64,000 nt of DNA from Gymnothorax reevesii (GCA_029721435.1 CM056583.1:70736120-70800119); one strand, 5' to 3'; positions 1 through 13,195 are shown, counted from the stretch's first letter. Notes: generated by a model from the sequence alone, not told the origin. Made by a program: numbers and translations.

Positions 1-109
1 ATGAAGAATGGTTTTAATGAAAAGCGCAATGGACCATTGATGTGGTACAGTCTGCAGAGCTATTTTAGACAGACTATTCCAGTCATGCCTTCATTCTCAT
101 AAAACCTCC

Positions 110-420
110 TTTGCATTTCTGTCGCTGCTCTGCCCCTCTCAGGCAGGCTATTAATGCTGCTGTCCTGCTCCAGCTCTGCTGTATCACTTTCTCTGCTGCT
201 GCTAGTTAACATCGGCTGCTGCTGCATCACTCTTGCTTGCTGTCAGTGAGCGTCTGTACTTTACCTCACCATCCACCTGTTGGCTCTGAATGATATTTCT
301 GGGGGTGGGGGGGGGTTGCGATGCTGCAATATACCGACATGCTCTGATCTCTTTTTCTCAAGCTCAGGAGACTATAGGTTGTGAAAGTCAGAGCTTAGAT
401 GCCAAAATATCATTGTTTCT
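110..420. repeat. Dispersed repeat, shortened twin of the repeat at 30590-31345
   Basis: Shares GCTGCTGCATCACTC, TGCTAGTTAACAT and ATCCACCTGT-type words with 30640-30720, and its right part (about 390-410, ATGCCAAAATATCATTG) resembles 31322-31342. The roughly 550 bp found between these blocks in the other copy are missing here. Class unknown; an LTR origin is possible. Confidence 0.45.
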
Positions 421-3400
421 ATTTATTAATACTCAGGGGCGCCGGGGGGGGGGGGGGTAACGATGGACGATTCTAGGGGCCCAACATTCACAGGGGCCCC
501 ACAGAGGATATTGTTATTATTAACATTCGTAAATAAAATATATTGACACTTTAATTTATTTTACTTTTTGTAATAACTTGATCGATTTAAAATGAATTTG
601 TTGTTTGTTTCTCAATTTTCAACTTTTTAAGAATAATCTCAGCTCATGGTCCCCCCTCTTACTATTCATCATTTTGTACGGCCCAAGTCACACGAGTGCC
701 TGAACTGGCTGCAAAAATTTTTTCTGCCATCAGCCAATCACAGCTCGGCTGTACTCATGCATCGACAAGAATGGCAACGCATTCGACCTTGTCTCTGTCA
801 GTTGAGTTGTGCATGCAGGAAATCTGTAAATGCTTGTCTTAAAATAATGATGTAGGTGCTCCACAATACGTGAAATTACAAGTACGCTAGCTGGTCTGCC
901 GCAGAAGCCCAATAGTCCATTTATTAGCCTTGGCTGCAGATTGGAGAGCAAATTTAGTGATATCAGTCTGTTTACATCACCAGTTTTTTATTCAGCCATT
1001 TCGATTTTGCACATTTCAATGGGTATTAAATGGAAACGCATTTTGAGAGTGAGGATGAAGTCCAACGTTATTAGCCTCAAAAATATAGTCTGCTTCGTGA
1101 CCGTAGACTGTTCGTGACACAGATTGCTATTTGAGGCATTGCACTGATAACCATATTGTCGTCACTGGAGTACATTGGGGATGCGTTACCACTTAGTTGC
1201 TGAATCAGTATTTTGAAAATTTGCTGCAATCAATAGAAATTCAATTCTACTGACCGCTGGCCAATTAATAGAACCCCAAAGAAAACTTACTCTTTGTAAG
1301 AAACTGCAACTTTTCTTTTCTTTATTGTACTCTCATGAAGATAAATAATCTTGCACTTGGACCAACCACTCAACGATTTCACACATGCTACGTGAATCTT
1401 ACTTTCTGTCCTCATGGATGACATTCTTTGGTAGGATTATTTACTTTGATCCTTAGAACGCGTTCATGTTTAAAAAAGACCGGAAATCGACAAAATGGTA
1501 TTTTTCCGAAATGCATCGTTAATATTAAATGCTGTTATGCTCAGATGCAACAGCCCCAGGAAATCTTCCCTCAGCCCCCCAAACACAAGATACAGTCCAA
1601 TGAGAGGAATGTGAGCACTATAGGCTACAAGATGACACATAGCGTACAATAGTCCCTGAATATAAGGCTTTGAGGGTAAGATTTCTGTAAACTGAATATT
1701 TTTGCAAAGTTGCCAGGCTACCTTAGTGTATAATTATTGAAATAAACTGAAAAACTGGCACACTAAGACAGGTTTGTGAGTTAGTTTTATTAAAAATGTA
1801 AAGTTGATGTTTCCTTCCAGGTTATATCCATGCCCAGCTAAATAGTTAGCCTGTATCACAACTATGTGTAGCCAATGTAGCCTATAGTCTACTGTTAAGG
1901 CCTAAGACAGATTCTGAATATACAATTCTTACGGGTGCTTTAGAGTCAGGGCCATCTTTAAGCCATTAGGCAACCACAGAGGCGACCAGTGAACAAATAT
2001 ATATATTTATACCATGGTCTGAGTGAATACTTTTTTCTGATTGGCTGGCTGCAGCTCAAAGCTTTATGCGCGGATGAAATCACAGTGGACGGATGCTCAA
2101 TGGATAGAGCGTATGAAACACGTATGCAATGAGTACACAGCGGATGCATAGCGTTTTCTAACGGATGGCAAGATTTTTTTACGTTTTACATCCTCTTTGC
2201 ATCCGTAAGTGCAGTGGAACCGGGCCATTAAATATTCTGCCCCTGATTGCCAATGCCCCACAGGTGAATAATTGCACTCTTGTCAGCACAAGAATGCAAC
2301 GCTGTCCTGGGTCCTGGAGGCCTGTCCTGGGTCCTGGCTTGACCGTTGGCCTTGGTGCTGAACCTTTCTACCTGTTGTTTCTGGATACCTGTCGTCCTGC
2401 AGGTGTATGTGGGGTTCCACAATACATATATATCGGAGGGCCAAATCAATTTCCAGGCATAGGGCCCACAATTGCCAGTGGTGCCCCTGCTTATACTGTA
2501 AAGGCTGGCCCCAGGTATCTGCATTGTTCTCCTGTGTCCATTGATGGTCATTCTTGTTTATGATGCTCTAGTTGTCGGTTTTGTCTCAGAGTAAGTATGT
2601 GAAGTACAGGGTACGATTAAAACAGGCTGGACGAAAATGTATGCTCCATTAAAACAGTCGCTTGAGCAAAACAATTATCTTTTGTAAGCATGAAAAACAA
2701 CGTGCATTTCTTACACAGCTTGTTAAAATATATATTGGAAGTATAAAGAGAATTAGAGGCAAAGCAATGCAATCAATGTAGCAGATTAATATACTGCAAA
2801 GCCACGGCCGGCGCTTACACGTGGGTAATGAGAGTGTAACGGTGACAGAGAGAAATAAAATGTAAGTTATTCTAGCTGAGTGGCTTGTTGCAGCACCAGA
2901 TGGGAACAGTGATGAGACTAGCTGCTAAAACTTTAGAGCTCTGCTCAACATCTGGAGGCTCTTTTCACTTCAGGGAGCCCAACCTCCCCTAATCTTTCAT
3001 GACACAATTTCCATACTTGAACATTTTTGATAATATGATGCTGTGCCAGACATTTTGAAATTTCTTTCCCATGTATACAAATATACCATGTAAATGCTGC
3101 AGCTATTGAAGTGTGCCTGTTTATTGTGCGCATGTGTGTGTGTGTGTGTTAGCATTTATACAAATATTCTTCCATGGAATGAAAACATGCCACTAAAACT
3201 TGAGTAATTTTCTTGCAGTGTTTTGTTAATTTATGTTCGTCATATTGTTTTTTTTTCATATTATGCGTCGTATAGACATGTTGCACTCTCTCAAATGTCA
3301 TATTTTCTTGGCCCTTAAAAAGAGGATGGTTTTCGCTGGGAGTCTCTGCACTGTGGTCGTGCAGTAAAGCATCACTAGGAAATTGCCTGAGGGAGGCAGA

Positions 3401-4690
3401 CCAAATGGGAATTTGATTGCTTGTTCTCAGTGCCTGGAATATAAAAAATGTGGGTCTGCGATGAAAGATCGTTTTTAGAGACTCCCTCCAACTGGTTTAT
3501 AGGTTTGAAATTTGAATTAATGACTATTCTTTAGTTTTCCTTTACCATTTAAAACCGTTTGAAATGAAGGACCATTTTTTTATTCATTTTTTAATTAATG
3601 TGTAACTAGTGGAAATTATCAGGAACCCACAGACAGCTTTTCTTTAATCTAAATTAAGTTTTTTTTTTTCTTGTGAGTCTATGATGATGACAATCATGAC
3701 ATTTATTTTGTATCTTTTGGTTGTTTGTAGAATTAAGAAATAAGCTACTTCTTACCCAGGGGTGAGAAGAAATGTGCAGAAGTTCAAAAATGGTTTAGCA
3801 TAACAGCGCCTGAATCGAGCCACTGTACCGAATCTGGAAAATATGGATAGAATTCAAAGTGTACGCCTGCACTGTGAGTAACCTAATGAACTGCACTGCA
3901 TTGAATTTGCTTTGTCTCCTTGAAATTGAACTTTGCTTACTCAACCTCAGTGGGGGTGGGGGGGGGGGGGGGGGCTTGAGAGTTCAGTCTATGTTTTATG
4001 GATTTTCTTTATTTGTTCAAAGGTAGGGTCACTGTGTCTGCAAGAAAGTACATTAATTTCGGTGATTAGGCAGGTCATTACTTTCGGTACAATTGAGGTT
4101 TTAAATGTATTGCTTGAAGCTTTTTTTTTCTTTTTTTGCTTTTTGCTTTGGGCGGAACAACTTTGTGCATCTGATGATACAGCTCTCATAATTTGAATTG
4201 TGAATTTGCATTATCTATTGTCTATTACACTTGATCGATGGCAGCAAATATGCCATGAGAGAAGGCAGGGTGAGAGGACAGGTCCAAATTATTATATTTA
4301 CGTCAGTCATCTCATTGCTCACATTTGTACCAATGGAATTGGTAGGTTCTTCATTGTATGCTGATTTGTCAAATAGACTTTCATGCTGAGCCCATATGCA
4401 ATGGTGGATCTTAATGGAGGACCAAAAATGACTAAAGTATAAATAAATACATAAATAAATACACAAATGAAAGAATAATTCTTGAGAATTAACCAATAGA
4501 TAAATAAATAAACGCACAAATTTATTTTGGGTGGTGGACGCGGTTTATTTCATTCATTTTGCGCACTCAATCGCGCATCTTCCAGACTTCCAAACAGGGG
4601 AAGGGCTCGTTAAGGACAGTAACTGCAGGACGAGACTTCCTTTCACGTCAGTCGCCAAAACAGCATAAATCTCTCCAATAACATCAATTA
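421..4690. other. Intron stretch without recognised gene
   Basis: Mostly AT-rich unannotated DNA. It contains G runs near 446-457 and 3955-3974, a short (GT)n near 3134-3150, and a CAGGGGCG word at 435 followed by GGGGCCC blocks that looks like a hAT-type end but has no matching partner. At 2075-2210 the word CGGATG recurs several times, and 2304-2336 holds a direct repeat of GTCCTGGGTCCTG. The open frames here show no recognisable domain. Confidence 0.4.
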
Positions 4691-4708
4691 TTTATTTATA
4701 TTATTTAT

Positions 4709-5266
4709 TTATATACCCGAACGGCATTTCGGGGATATTTTGTTTTTGGTCCGACCGCCGCCGCCGCGCCAGCCTTCGTGTTAACGCAATAACTGCAGTA
4801 ATATTTCAATTAGAAATTTCAAGTTTCGCAGATAAGTAAGTATCATAAAGAGTGCAAATCAAGTGCAAATGAAAGGTCATGACCTGAGGATGTGTCCCAC
4901 GATGACGTCATACCAGTTTGGTTCAAAGTGGAGCTTTGTCACATAAAATTCACCATTTTTGCCATATCTTTGGAACCATCTGTCCAATTGACATGAAACT
5001 ATGTGCAATTGCAAGGTCATGACCTCACAACATATCACATGATGACATCATACCAGTATGGTTCAATATTTTGCCACCAGGTGGAGCTTTGTGATGGAAA
5101 ATTACAATTTTTTGGCCATTCAGAACCATTTGTCCGATTGTCCAGAAATTAACTTCAAATGAAAGGTCATGACCTGAAGGGCTTTAAATTATATTGGGTC
5201 TATTGGAGGATTGGGGAATTGGGATATACCCCAAGTCGTCGCCTCCGACGGCGTAAGCCTAGTTAT
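4709..5266. mobile_element. MITE with subterminal hairpins and internal ~145-bp repeats
   Basis: The left end has TATACCCGAACGGCATTTCGGG, in which CCCGAA and TTCGGG pair as a hairpin; the right end has GGGATATACCCC followed by a CGTCG/CGACG hairpin. The inside holds two-plus degenerate units of 140-150 bp, each starting with the palindrome AGGTCATGACCT (4874-4885, 5014-5025, 5164-5175). The layout resembles ISL2EU/IS4EU-type non-autonomous DNA transposons, but the assignment is by architecture only. A perfect TGACGTCA lies at 4903-4910. Confidence 0.5.
4874..5175. promoter_or_regulatory. Three exact AGGTCATGACCT palindromes (IR0 nuclear-receptor type)
   Basis: Exact 12-bp palindromes at 4874-4885, 5014-5025 and 5164-5175, spaced 140 and 150 bp apart in successive units of the MITE. 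This sequence is the well-known palindromic thyroid/retinoid receptor element (two AGGTCA half-sites, no spacer). Presence of the motif is certain; binding or function is not shown. Confidence 0.45.
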
Positions 5267-5269
5267 ACT

Positions 5270-6950
5270 TAAGTACTTTTTAGTCCTCCATAGATCTTAT
5301 GACTGTTTTGGATGATGGCCATTGTTTTGCAAACCGAACCACTTCATTAGGTCAGATCTTCCATGATTGATCCAGTATAGGTTATACAGGCATGTAGGCA
5401 GTAGTGGAATAGGGAGTGAATTACTTGATGTGCTCAAAGCAGAACTTCATCGCTAGTGGAACCCCGGGCTGACATGAAAGGAAAGGCTTTCCAAAGCGTT
5501 GTACCAAAATCACCAGGCTTACTGCTGAGACTTAGCAAGGAGATTATTTTTTTCAATTCTCTAAATCATTCTAAAGAGAATTGTAGTAACCTTGACCTCG
5601 TGCTTCACTGTTCTCCAGGTTCATGTAAAAGGTAGGAGCTGTCCATTCTTATCACTGCAATTCATTCATTTGTGCTCTTTGATCTGGCAAAAGTGAGAAA
5701 GACCCTTAACTCTATGCCAAAGGTGATCTTCGTTCCTGATGGAATGCGTCCTGAATCTTTGATGCTTGATGCTTCTCTCTCTCTCTCTCTCTCTCTCTCT
5801 GTTAAAGCGGCTTCCACTTATGCGTTCGCATTAGTTCAAAGCCACTGATTATTTCCATGAAATTAAAACTCACGGTTGAGGGCTTGGTCTCCATGATTTA
5901 CACCATTTAATAAAGTCTAATTTAAGAAATGTGGGTTTTGTGTACCATCCCTTTTCATTTGGTTATTAAAACTGTTAGTGGTTTGCAAGTGATAATTACC
6001 CGTTTTCATAGTTCTATAAGTAATCTCTGACACTGGGGTTTAAGATTGACATATATTTTAAATGTTGCCTTTGGGGAATTTTTTTTTTTTTTTGGACTCA
6101 ATTTATTTTTGGATCATATCGCATTGACACACAATTGCATATGTCCCGCTAAAACATGTACACATGTACGCAGAAAGATTTATAATAAATGGAAGAAAAG
6201 TGAAATACAAACAGTCTTGGCAGTTTTGGTTGAAAATGTACTATTTAAAATTGTAAATTGAATACAACAATATGATTCTAAGTCGCACTGCTAATTAACC
6301 TGCCCAATATTTGCACAGTACCTGGTAATTTTATTACCTTGGTGTAGAGCTTGTTGTTACAGATGTTGAACGAGGTTGGCACAAATGACTTTATATTGCG
6401 GTTATTTTTTCACGATGGGACTGGATGTTGGATCCAACTGAGGGTAGGAACAGCATAGACTGCATTAAGATTAATTGTTCCAAAATGTTTTCTTTAATTC
6501 CAATGATTTTCTTTGGCATTTTTATGAGGTGAGCTAGTTGATATTATACCTGGACTGAACGGCCACAATGCGGCTATGAATCTCAGAGAGCTCCTTCCAT
6601 TGTGTCATATGTTTAATGCTGTGACACTGCTCAAAGTTCATGTCTCCTTATATACTGGAACAACTGACCATCAGTGGTAATTTTGCAGAATAATGTCGCC
6701 TCAAACCAGTTTAAACAAAATTTTATATCAATAATCATGGAATGAGCCTTCAAACATGCATTCAGGCTATGCAAGAGTTAAAAAAAAAATTCCGACACCT
6801 TTCAATTGTATTAAAAAAATTGATGTTTTCAGTGTTTTTGTTTATGACCCATATTTTTACCTCAATATAATTGTGGGAATTATTTTTTGGTTCTCATTGC
6901 CTACAATACGACTTTTCAATACATTTTAGCAAAAAAATGAAGGGTGATTA
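5270..6950. other. Intron stretch, no gene; (CT)n microsatellite
   Basis: Unannotated AT-rich DNA with a (CT)n tract at about 5773-5801 and poly-T at 6079-6094. Nothing else recognised. Confidence 0.4.
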
Positions 6951-6955
6951 CATTG

Positions 6956-7512
6956 CTGTCGTATGGGACATTCAGACAGTATTTTACATCCAGAAAATAA
7001 AACGATGACTGGCTGTGACCTTTAAATTGTGTTACCACAATTCAACATTATTCAGTGATCAAACTGATTCATTTCCATTTTTTGGGGGTGAAATAAGCAA
7101 AAATGTGATCTGTCGCCGGGGACGCAGAGAAATCGCAATTTTTTTCCCCAATGAAGTCTTTTCAAGAACTCTGAATTGGCCATTGAAAACCAATAAGTAT
7201 TGGAGAGAGTCTACTGTATTGTATTTAAGCAGTTTTCTTTAAAAAAAACCAACAAGACATGAAATCAACAAGGTTTAAATATCCATGGGGGTACATGTCA
7301 TACGGGACAGAAAAACTGCCGTATACGGGACATTCAGAATTGAGCTCAGGTTTTTAAAGAAGCACTACCTCCACCTGTTGTCGCACTAGAAACTTGAACA
7401 GCTAAAGCTATATAAATAATAACTAACAATTCATGTTCCCTCTGCTAGGTCTGGACTTTTAATAATTCCCTACCTGTTGTATGGGACAAAATATCTGTCG
7501 TACGGGACAACG
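6956..7512 (+). repeat. Cluster of a recurring motif CTGTCGTAYGGGACA
   Basis: Direct copies or close variants at 6956-6975, 7107-7125 (degenerate), 7297-7310, 7316-7337, 7474-7490 and 7495-7512; two are followed by TTCAG. All lie in the same orientation in otherwise AT-rich DNA. Multiple short direct repeats of this type are typical of transposase-binding subterminal regions, but no element ends were found. Confidence 0.45.
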
Positions 7513-7685
7513 TTTATATGTAAAAACCTATCAAACTTTCCTGCCTCATTATTTATTTACTTCTTTTCTTCAGAACACAGTTTGAAATTCTAACATAACA
7601 AGCAGTATATAGATCACTAGATAAAGCTCAAAATAATTATAGTAGACCAGTCAGTTAAAAACATTTAACTAATTAACCATTTTTT

Positions 7686-8128
7686 ATGCCCCCGTGAAGA
7701 AAGTTTCAGGGGCATATAGTTTTTCTCCTGTCCGTCTGTCCGTCCGTCCGTCCGTCTGTCTGTCCGCACTTTGCCATGGCTATAACTTTTGATCGGCTCA
7801 TGATAGGACTTTGATCCTTGGCCTATGCATTGCTTGTGAGAAGGCATTTCAGATGGGGTCATGACTTTTAACCTTCTGCCCTTGACCTTGGAGCATGAGG
7901 TTTGCTGACAAAAACTTTAACATGGGCCATGACTTTTCATTAGCTAGTAATAGGCGTTTAATACCTGGCATATGTATTCCTTAGGATAAGGCCTTTAATG
8001 ATGATGTGATGAATGTTGACCTTGTGACCTTGACCTTTAACCTTTGATTGACTCATGATAGGCCTTTAATGGTTAGCATGTGCATGTTATGTGCGGGGGC
8101 ATCAGTGTTTCACAAACACATCTTGTTT
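7686..8128. mobile_element. MITE with subterminal hairpins and (CCGT)n
   Basis: Begins with TATGCCCC...GGGGCATA (hairpin, 7685-7713) followed by a (GTCC)n tract at 7732-7766 and ends with GTGCGGGGGCAT plus the hairpin GTGTTTCACAAACAC. The TGCCCCCG and CGGGGGCA ends are inverted. The interior has repeated GGCCTTTAAT and TGACCTT words. The architecture matches ISL2EU/IS4EU-like elements common in aquatic animals; assignment by layout. Confidence 0.5.
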
Positions 8129-8129
8129 A

Positions 8130-10099
8130 AATTTATTTCTAGCATGGAATCGCCATGCCAATAAGATAAGTAATATATTAGGACCTCTTTTAGACTAAAG
8201 AGGTGGTGTGTAATCATCACTGCACACTACTGTATGAGTGTGTGTGGGCCCAAAATGTCTACCAAAATGCAAGTCTGGAATTTTAAATATTACAATGTGA
8301 TAATAGGATGAAGTAAAAAGTGGAAGATGAGGCCTGGTTTATTGTTACTTTGACTGCATCAGGGAGATCATTTGGATTGCTCGGATCACAGATGTCCATG
8401 ATTTTCAGAGAAAGATGTCTAGGCACCCATCATTCAGCTTAGAATTTAATGTGACGGAAAACTCAAAATTATGTGTGATTTTTATACTTTCTGGAAAAAT
8501 GTAATTCATGACACACTTTGTGCAAAGAAAATGTAGGACTGGATTCAGGTGAGAAGATGGATTTGGTTGTATTCATTATGCCTTTGGCACAGCAAAGGCA
8601 ACGCAGGATACAGTACAAAAAGAACAAGGAATCAAAGTTCATGGATAATAACATTTAAGTGCTGAATGAAACCTTGAACAGCACTGTGTTCAAGAGTTAT
8701 ATTAATAGTACATGGGAATGCGAGAGAAAAAGTCTATACAAGACTAGAGAGTAAACACAGGCTTGTAAGGCTTAAGAGACTTCGCAAATAATGAGTGCGA
8801 AGCTCAGACTTAAATAGGAAATATGTCCACACAGTGGAAATAGGTAATAGATGCAGGTAACGATTACGGACTGAAGAATGCGATCCGGGTCTTGATATAC
8901 TGGTCAGTTGGAGTGCTGGAGGCATGGCCTTACAAAATCAAATAAATGTATGTTTCTCTTTGCATTATTTCAGTGAGAGAGTAAATTTGTGTCCTTGCAA
9001 AGGAGCATAATTTGAGTTTAAATTTTGCTGATTTACGGGGCAATTCGACACCTGCAATTAACTGCTGATTTCAATGTCTGCACATAGATCGAAGCTGGAC
9101 ATCTGATGCACACATTTCACTCATTTTAACTACAGGCGTTACAATTGATAGGCTAAGGTTCTAGCTGAGATGACTTTCCGAAAGCATTGATTTCAGAGTG
9201 GATTCAGTCCATGTGAAAGGTATCATCCATCTAAAATGAGAAATTTTGCAAAACTGATTGGATACTGCCTGACAGTCACATAAGTTTTCAGTTTTATTCT
9301 CTAATTTGTTGATATATTGATGGTGGCATATTTTGTGTTATCATTTCTTGGTTTTATTGCATTGACTTAAAAGTGACCCGCTCATATGCTCATTAATTAT
9401 ACTGCTTCCTTTCTTTTATTGTTGATTTAACATATTCAAATGGTCCTTATTTTTGTAAATAGATGCAGTCTGGCTTATAGCAATATCATACCATTTGATT
9501 TTGCCTCCGTTATATTTTGTCATTTTCTTACAATAAAATGGAGCTTTGACCCATCCCTGAAACCTTTTATACCGTGGAACTAATGCATTGTAACATTTAT
9601 TTACTTTTTCATTCATTTTCATATTTTTCTAAGATGCAAAAAGATAAGTAGCGCTTGTAAATATTTCTCATATTCAAACGGCATATTCATAAAGTCAGTT
9701 GCATACATGTTTTATGCTTAATTAGTATTAATATTGTTGTGTTTTGATGACATTTGTTCTCTGATCATGTTCTTGCTTTATTTCTCCCACACGATCTTGC
9801 TGTTGAATCAATGGTAATTAGTCTGCAGGCCTGAGGCGGGTGCATTAATGATAAAGAATTCATTTTTTATTATATCAATGAATAAATTTACTTATTTTTA
9901 ATGCAGTTAGATACCCACGGCGTAGTCTTCCCGATTTCAATGAAATTCTTCTTTGTGGGACCACATCAGAAGGGATAATGCGTAACTATAATAATACATT
10001 AACCATCATGTTGGTAATTACTTGTAATATGGTTCATGTATTCACATGATGTCCTTGATATATGTAAATACTATAAGCACTGCGGAACCTCTTGGCAGT
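8130..10099. other. Intron stretch without recognised gene
   Basis: AT-rich unannotated DNA. A near-perfect 20-bp palindrome CCTCTTTTAGACTAAAGAGG occurs near 8184. No repeats or genes recognised. Confidence 0.35.
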
Positions 10100-10385
10100 A
10101 AAGGAAGCGATTCACACGCATTATGTTTTCTTTTCCATACTCAGATGCGAGACTGTGGGAAGGCCCTGAGCAGACGTGGCAGTGTGCCATTTGTCTGGGC
10201 TTTCACTGCTAATGAGGCAAATGTCAAGTAGGCTGGGGGAACTCACCCTCTGTGGACTGAACATGGAACTTTGCCTGTCAATACAAATGGCAAAGGCACC
10301 TGACATGTCAGATATGCTGACATTCATTGCTCTTAATAATGCCACTCCAACTCCCAGCTCTGTTTCCTTTTCTCCTCGGGCGTGA
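10100..10385. promoter_or_regulatory. Candidate conserved non-coding element
   Basis: Balanced base composition and no repeat signature in an AT-rich setting, with several E-box-like and octamer-like words. A pyrimidine tract ending in CAG (about 10125-10144) precedes it, so an unannotated exon was considered, but the open frames there show no known domain. Conservation is a guess from appearance. Confidence 0.2.
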
Positions 10386-10742
10386 TCCGGTTCTCCATCT
10401 GATGTAATTACCCCTCAAACTTGGGGGTCAGCGGTGTCACTCAGATACTGTCAATTGGGTAGTGATGACCACTGACCGTGCTCTGTGCAACTGAGCCAAG
10501 AGAACCTCAGGCCACATGTTTATTATTTAAATTTTGCTATTTCAAAAAGCACCCCCTTGTTGCTGGACTTTGTGATATAATATGTTCATTTTTATGTTCT
10601 TACAGCTGCTGCACAGTTAAGTGATTATAATTTATATTTTATCGTGTACTGAATCAACAGAAACTGTGCAGGAACATCTGTTCTGTTGCTCTTGGGCAGT
10701 GAAATGTTTGGATGCATCAAAATGACTTGACAAATAGTGAGA

Positions 10743-11545
10743 GATGCTCTGATCAGTCAGGCATTAAAACCACCTGCCCAATATTGTGTTGATGCCCCTC
10801 GTGCCGCCAAACCAGCTCCGTCAAGCTGACATCCACTTCAATTCCCGTACTCAGACTTTCCCAGTAGAACATGTCCCAGAGCATAACACTCCCTCCACTG
10901 GCTTGTCTTCTTCCCAGAGTGCATCCTGGTGATATATCTTCCCCAGGAATGTGGTGCTCATGTACAGTACCTGGCCAATGCACATAATGTAAGTAAAGAT
11001 AGGCCTAGCTGTGCCTGGCAATCGTATTTGCTCCAAATTCCAGTTCACACAGCCATTATGGTCACTATCAGCGTGAGCCAAGATTGGAACAGACACTGGT
11101 CTGCAGGTGCAAGCCACTGCACACTGCAGGGTGTGATGCATTGGGTGTTGTGACACCTCCCTCATGCTTTCTTAAAATTCTTTGTAATATGTGCCACAGT
11201 AGCCCTTCATTGCCCTGCTCGGATCGCCACCTTGCCCTTTTGCATCAATTAGCCATGGGTGCCTGACACTCTGTCGTCAGTTAATAGTTGGTCCCTTGAG
11301 AACCTCTTTCGGTAGGTACTCAATACCACTGCTGACTAGGAACACTCCAGAAGCCTTCCTGCTTAAGCGGTGCTGTGATCGTCTCATCTGGCCATCACAA
11401 TTTGGCCCTCGTCAAGGTCTATCAAGTCCCATTTCTCCTGTATCCACCATGTTGACTGCAAGAACAAACTGTTGGCTTCCCTTCTTGGGTAAATCCTCTG
11501 ATGTGCTGTTGTTACAAGGTAATGCTATTTACTTCATCCTTTTAT
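10743..11545 (-). mobile_element. Degenerate Tc1-like transposon, internally deleted
   Basis: The + strand reads as the reverse complement of a Tc1-family transposase gene. The left end has GATGCTCTGATCAGTCAGGC and AACCACCTGCCCAATATTG, a terminal sequence shared by a large fish and frog Tc1-like family. Blocks at 10900-10950 (GTGCATCCTGGTG) and 11150-11420 match the catalytic and N-terminal helix-turn-helix regions in minus orientation; the reverse complement of 11389-11410 reads as the GQIVMAR motif. Frameshifts, stops and missing central parts make it a relic. Confidence 0.75.
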
Positions 11546-13195
11546 GTTTAGCCTTATCGGTGTATATGGAGCCAAGATTCAGGAAAGTTGTCATTTCTAC
11601 AGGAAATATTCAGACAACTTAATTAAATTTCCAAGTATATTAAACAAACAGGAGTATCCCTATGTAACAATAAATACCTGGACTTATAGTTGTACACATA
11701 TAAAATAGCCAGCAATTGCATTCTTTGCAGTTCTGGCCAAGAGAAACCTTGTTTGAGGAGTGGATGTGAGCCACACTCAGGGCTGATGAAATTTTGGCAT
11801 TCATTGATCATGGTTTCCAGATGTCACACCGCTCAATATGGGGCAGAGAGTCTGGACTGCCAATCAGGTGTCTGTCTGAGGCCCCCCTGGTGGTCTTCCG
11901 GCAGAAGCGTCCAATCGGGACCCGACTTATGTGCCGACGGTGCCCACGACACGACGGTATCTGTCAAACTGTCATCCTCAATGAAGTCCAGGTGCTTCAG
12001 TGGGTGCCTTTTAGTGGCATCTACATTTGAGGAATGCGCAACACATCTGGCTCCTGAGAAAGGTACACATAGAGAGACAGAATGATTTCACTCTCTGCTG
12101 CTGCGTGAGCATTCTTTTGCAGAAAACAGCTCAGAATTTTGTTTTTGCCTTTTTTTCCATGTAGAATCTAAGCATTTGCCATGTCACTGATGAGACTTAT
12201 GTCATCTGTTACTGTCACACTATGTTGACACATTCTTGTGCCTTTGGTCGATTGACAAATGGCTGCAAGGGAAGTGGACCTCACCTGAAGCATTAAACTC
12301 TGATTTAAATTTTTCAGCGCCTATAATGGCAGGATTTCAGAATACGTTGAATACACCTAGAGCCCCACTCTTAAATGCAAAACTGAAGAAAATGTACAGC
12401 CCGAGTGTCGATCAATTGGCAGGAAATGATATCAGAATGAAATTCCCAAGAATCCTACCTCGAGTCCTGAAACTGTGATTCATGAATTGGCTGTGGCTCA
12501 ATAGTTTTTGTATTCAGTGACAGCACTAGATGCTGCAGATTGCTCGTATGCTTAATTTCAATACTTTGATTCGTGATCTTGTATTGAAAATACTGTGTAC
12601 TTGTCCACTTTTTTGCGCCCACAGCCAGCTGTTGCAAATTTGGACTGTCCCTCTTCAAAAGCAGAAGCACAGAAATAAAAAGGTAGTAATACTCCAAATC
12701 CAGAAATGATGCAGATATCCAATGGTGTAGTGGAGGGTATACGCTGGAATACGATGTATATACTCCTCTTTTTCTGTCAATGTACAGGTATTACCACCAA
12801 TCAGCCAGGAAGCCATTTAAAAAGATAGAAGGCTAAGCCCACTTTCTGTGTAGTGAATTACCCAGGCTACCTGACAGGGTATACCCTCTTCTTCGAGGAA
12901 GACTTGCCACCGCAGATTTCAGAAGGCCTCCAATAATTTTGGACATAAACCTGGTGAAAGAAATGTAATTATGGAAAAAAAATCAAATGCTTAAATGAAA
13001 CAAGTTGCGATAATTTTTAAATAAAAAAATGAATGCTGGAGGGAATGGATACTGTGGCGTACACCATTAGTGAAAGTGGAACAGAGGCCAGATGCTTGGT
13101 GCTGCCGAGCTCGTTACCTGCCTCATTCATATTAGCTTTGGTCAGGAGTGCTGCTGGTTTGAAATTCCTCCTTTGCTATTGACATGCAAACATTT
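11546..13195. other. Intron stretch with one GC-rich block
   Basis: About 11800-12030 is clearly more GC-rich than its surroundings and is open for 50-80 codons on both strands, with no recognisable product. It may be an old transposon or processed-gene fragment. The remainder (12030-13195) shows nothing identifiable apart from two similar GGTATACNCT words near 12740 and 12880. Confidence 0.3.

Noticed and set aside
2165..2563. 132-codon + frame with an overlapping minus-strand frame
   Set aside because: Compositionally odd and GC-richer, but no domain and no exon-like boundaries; probably old repeat DNA.
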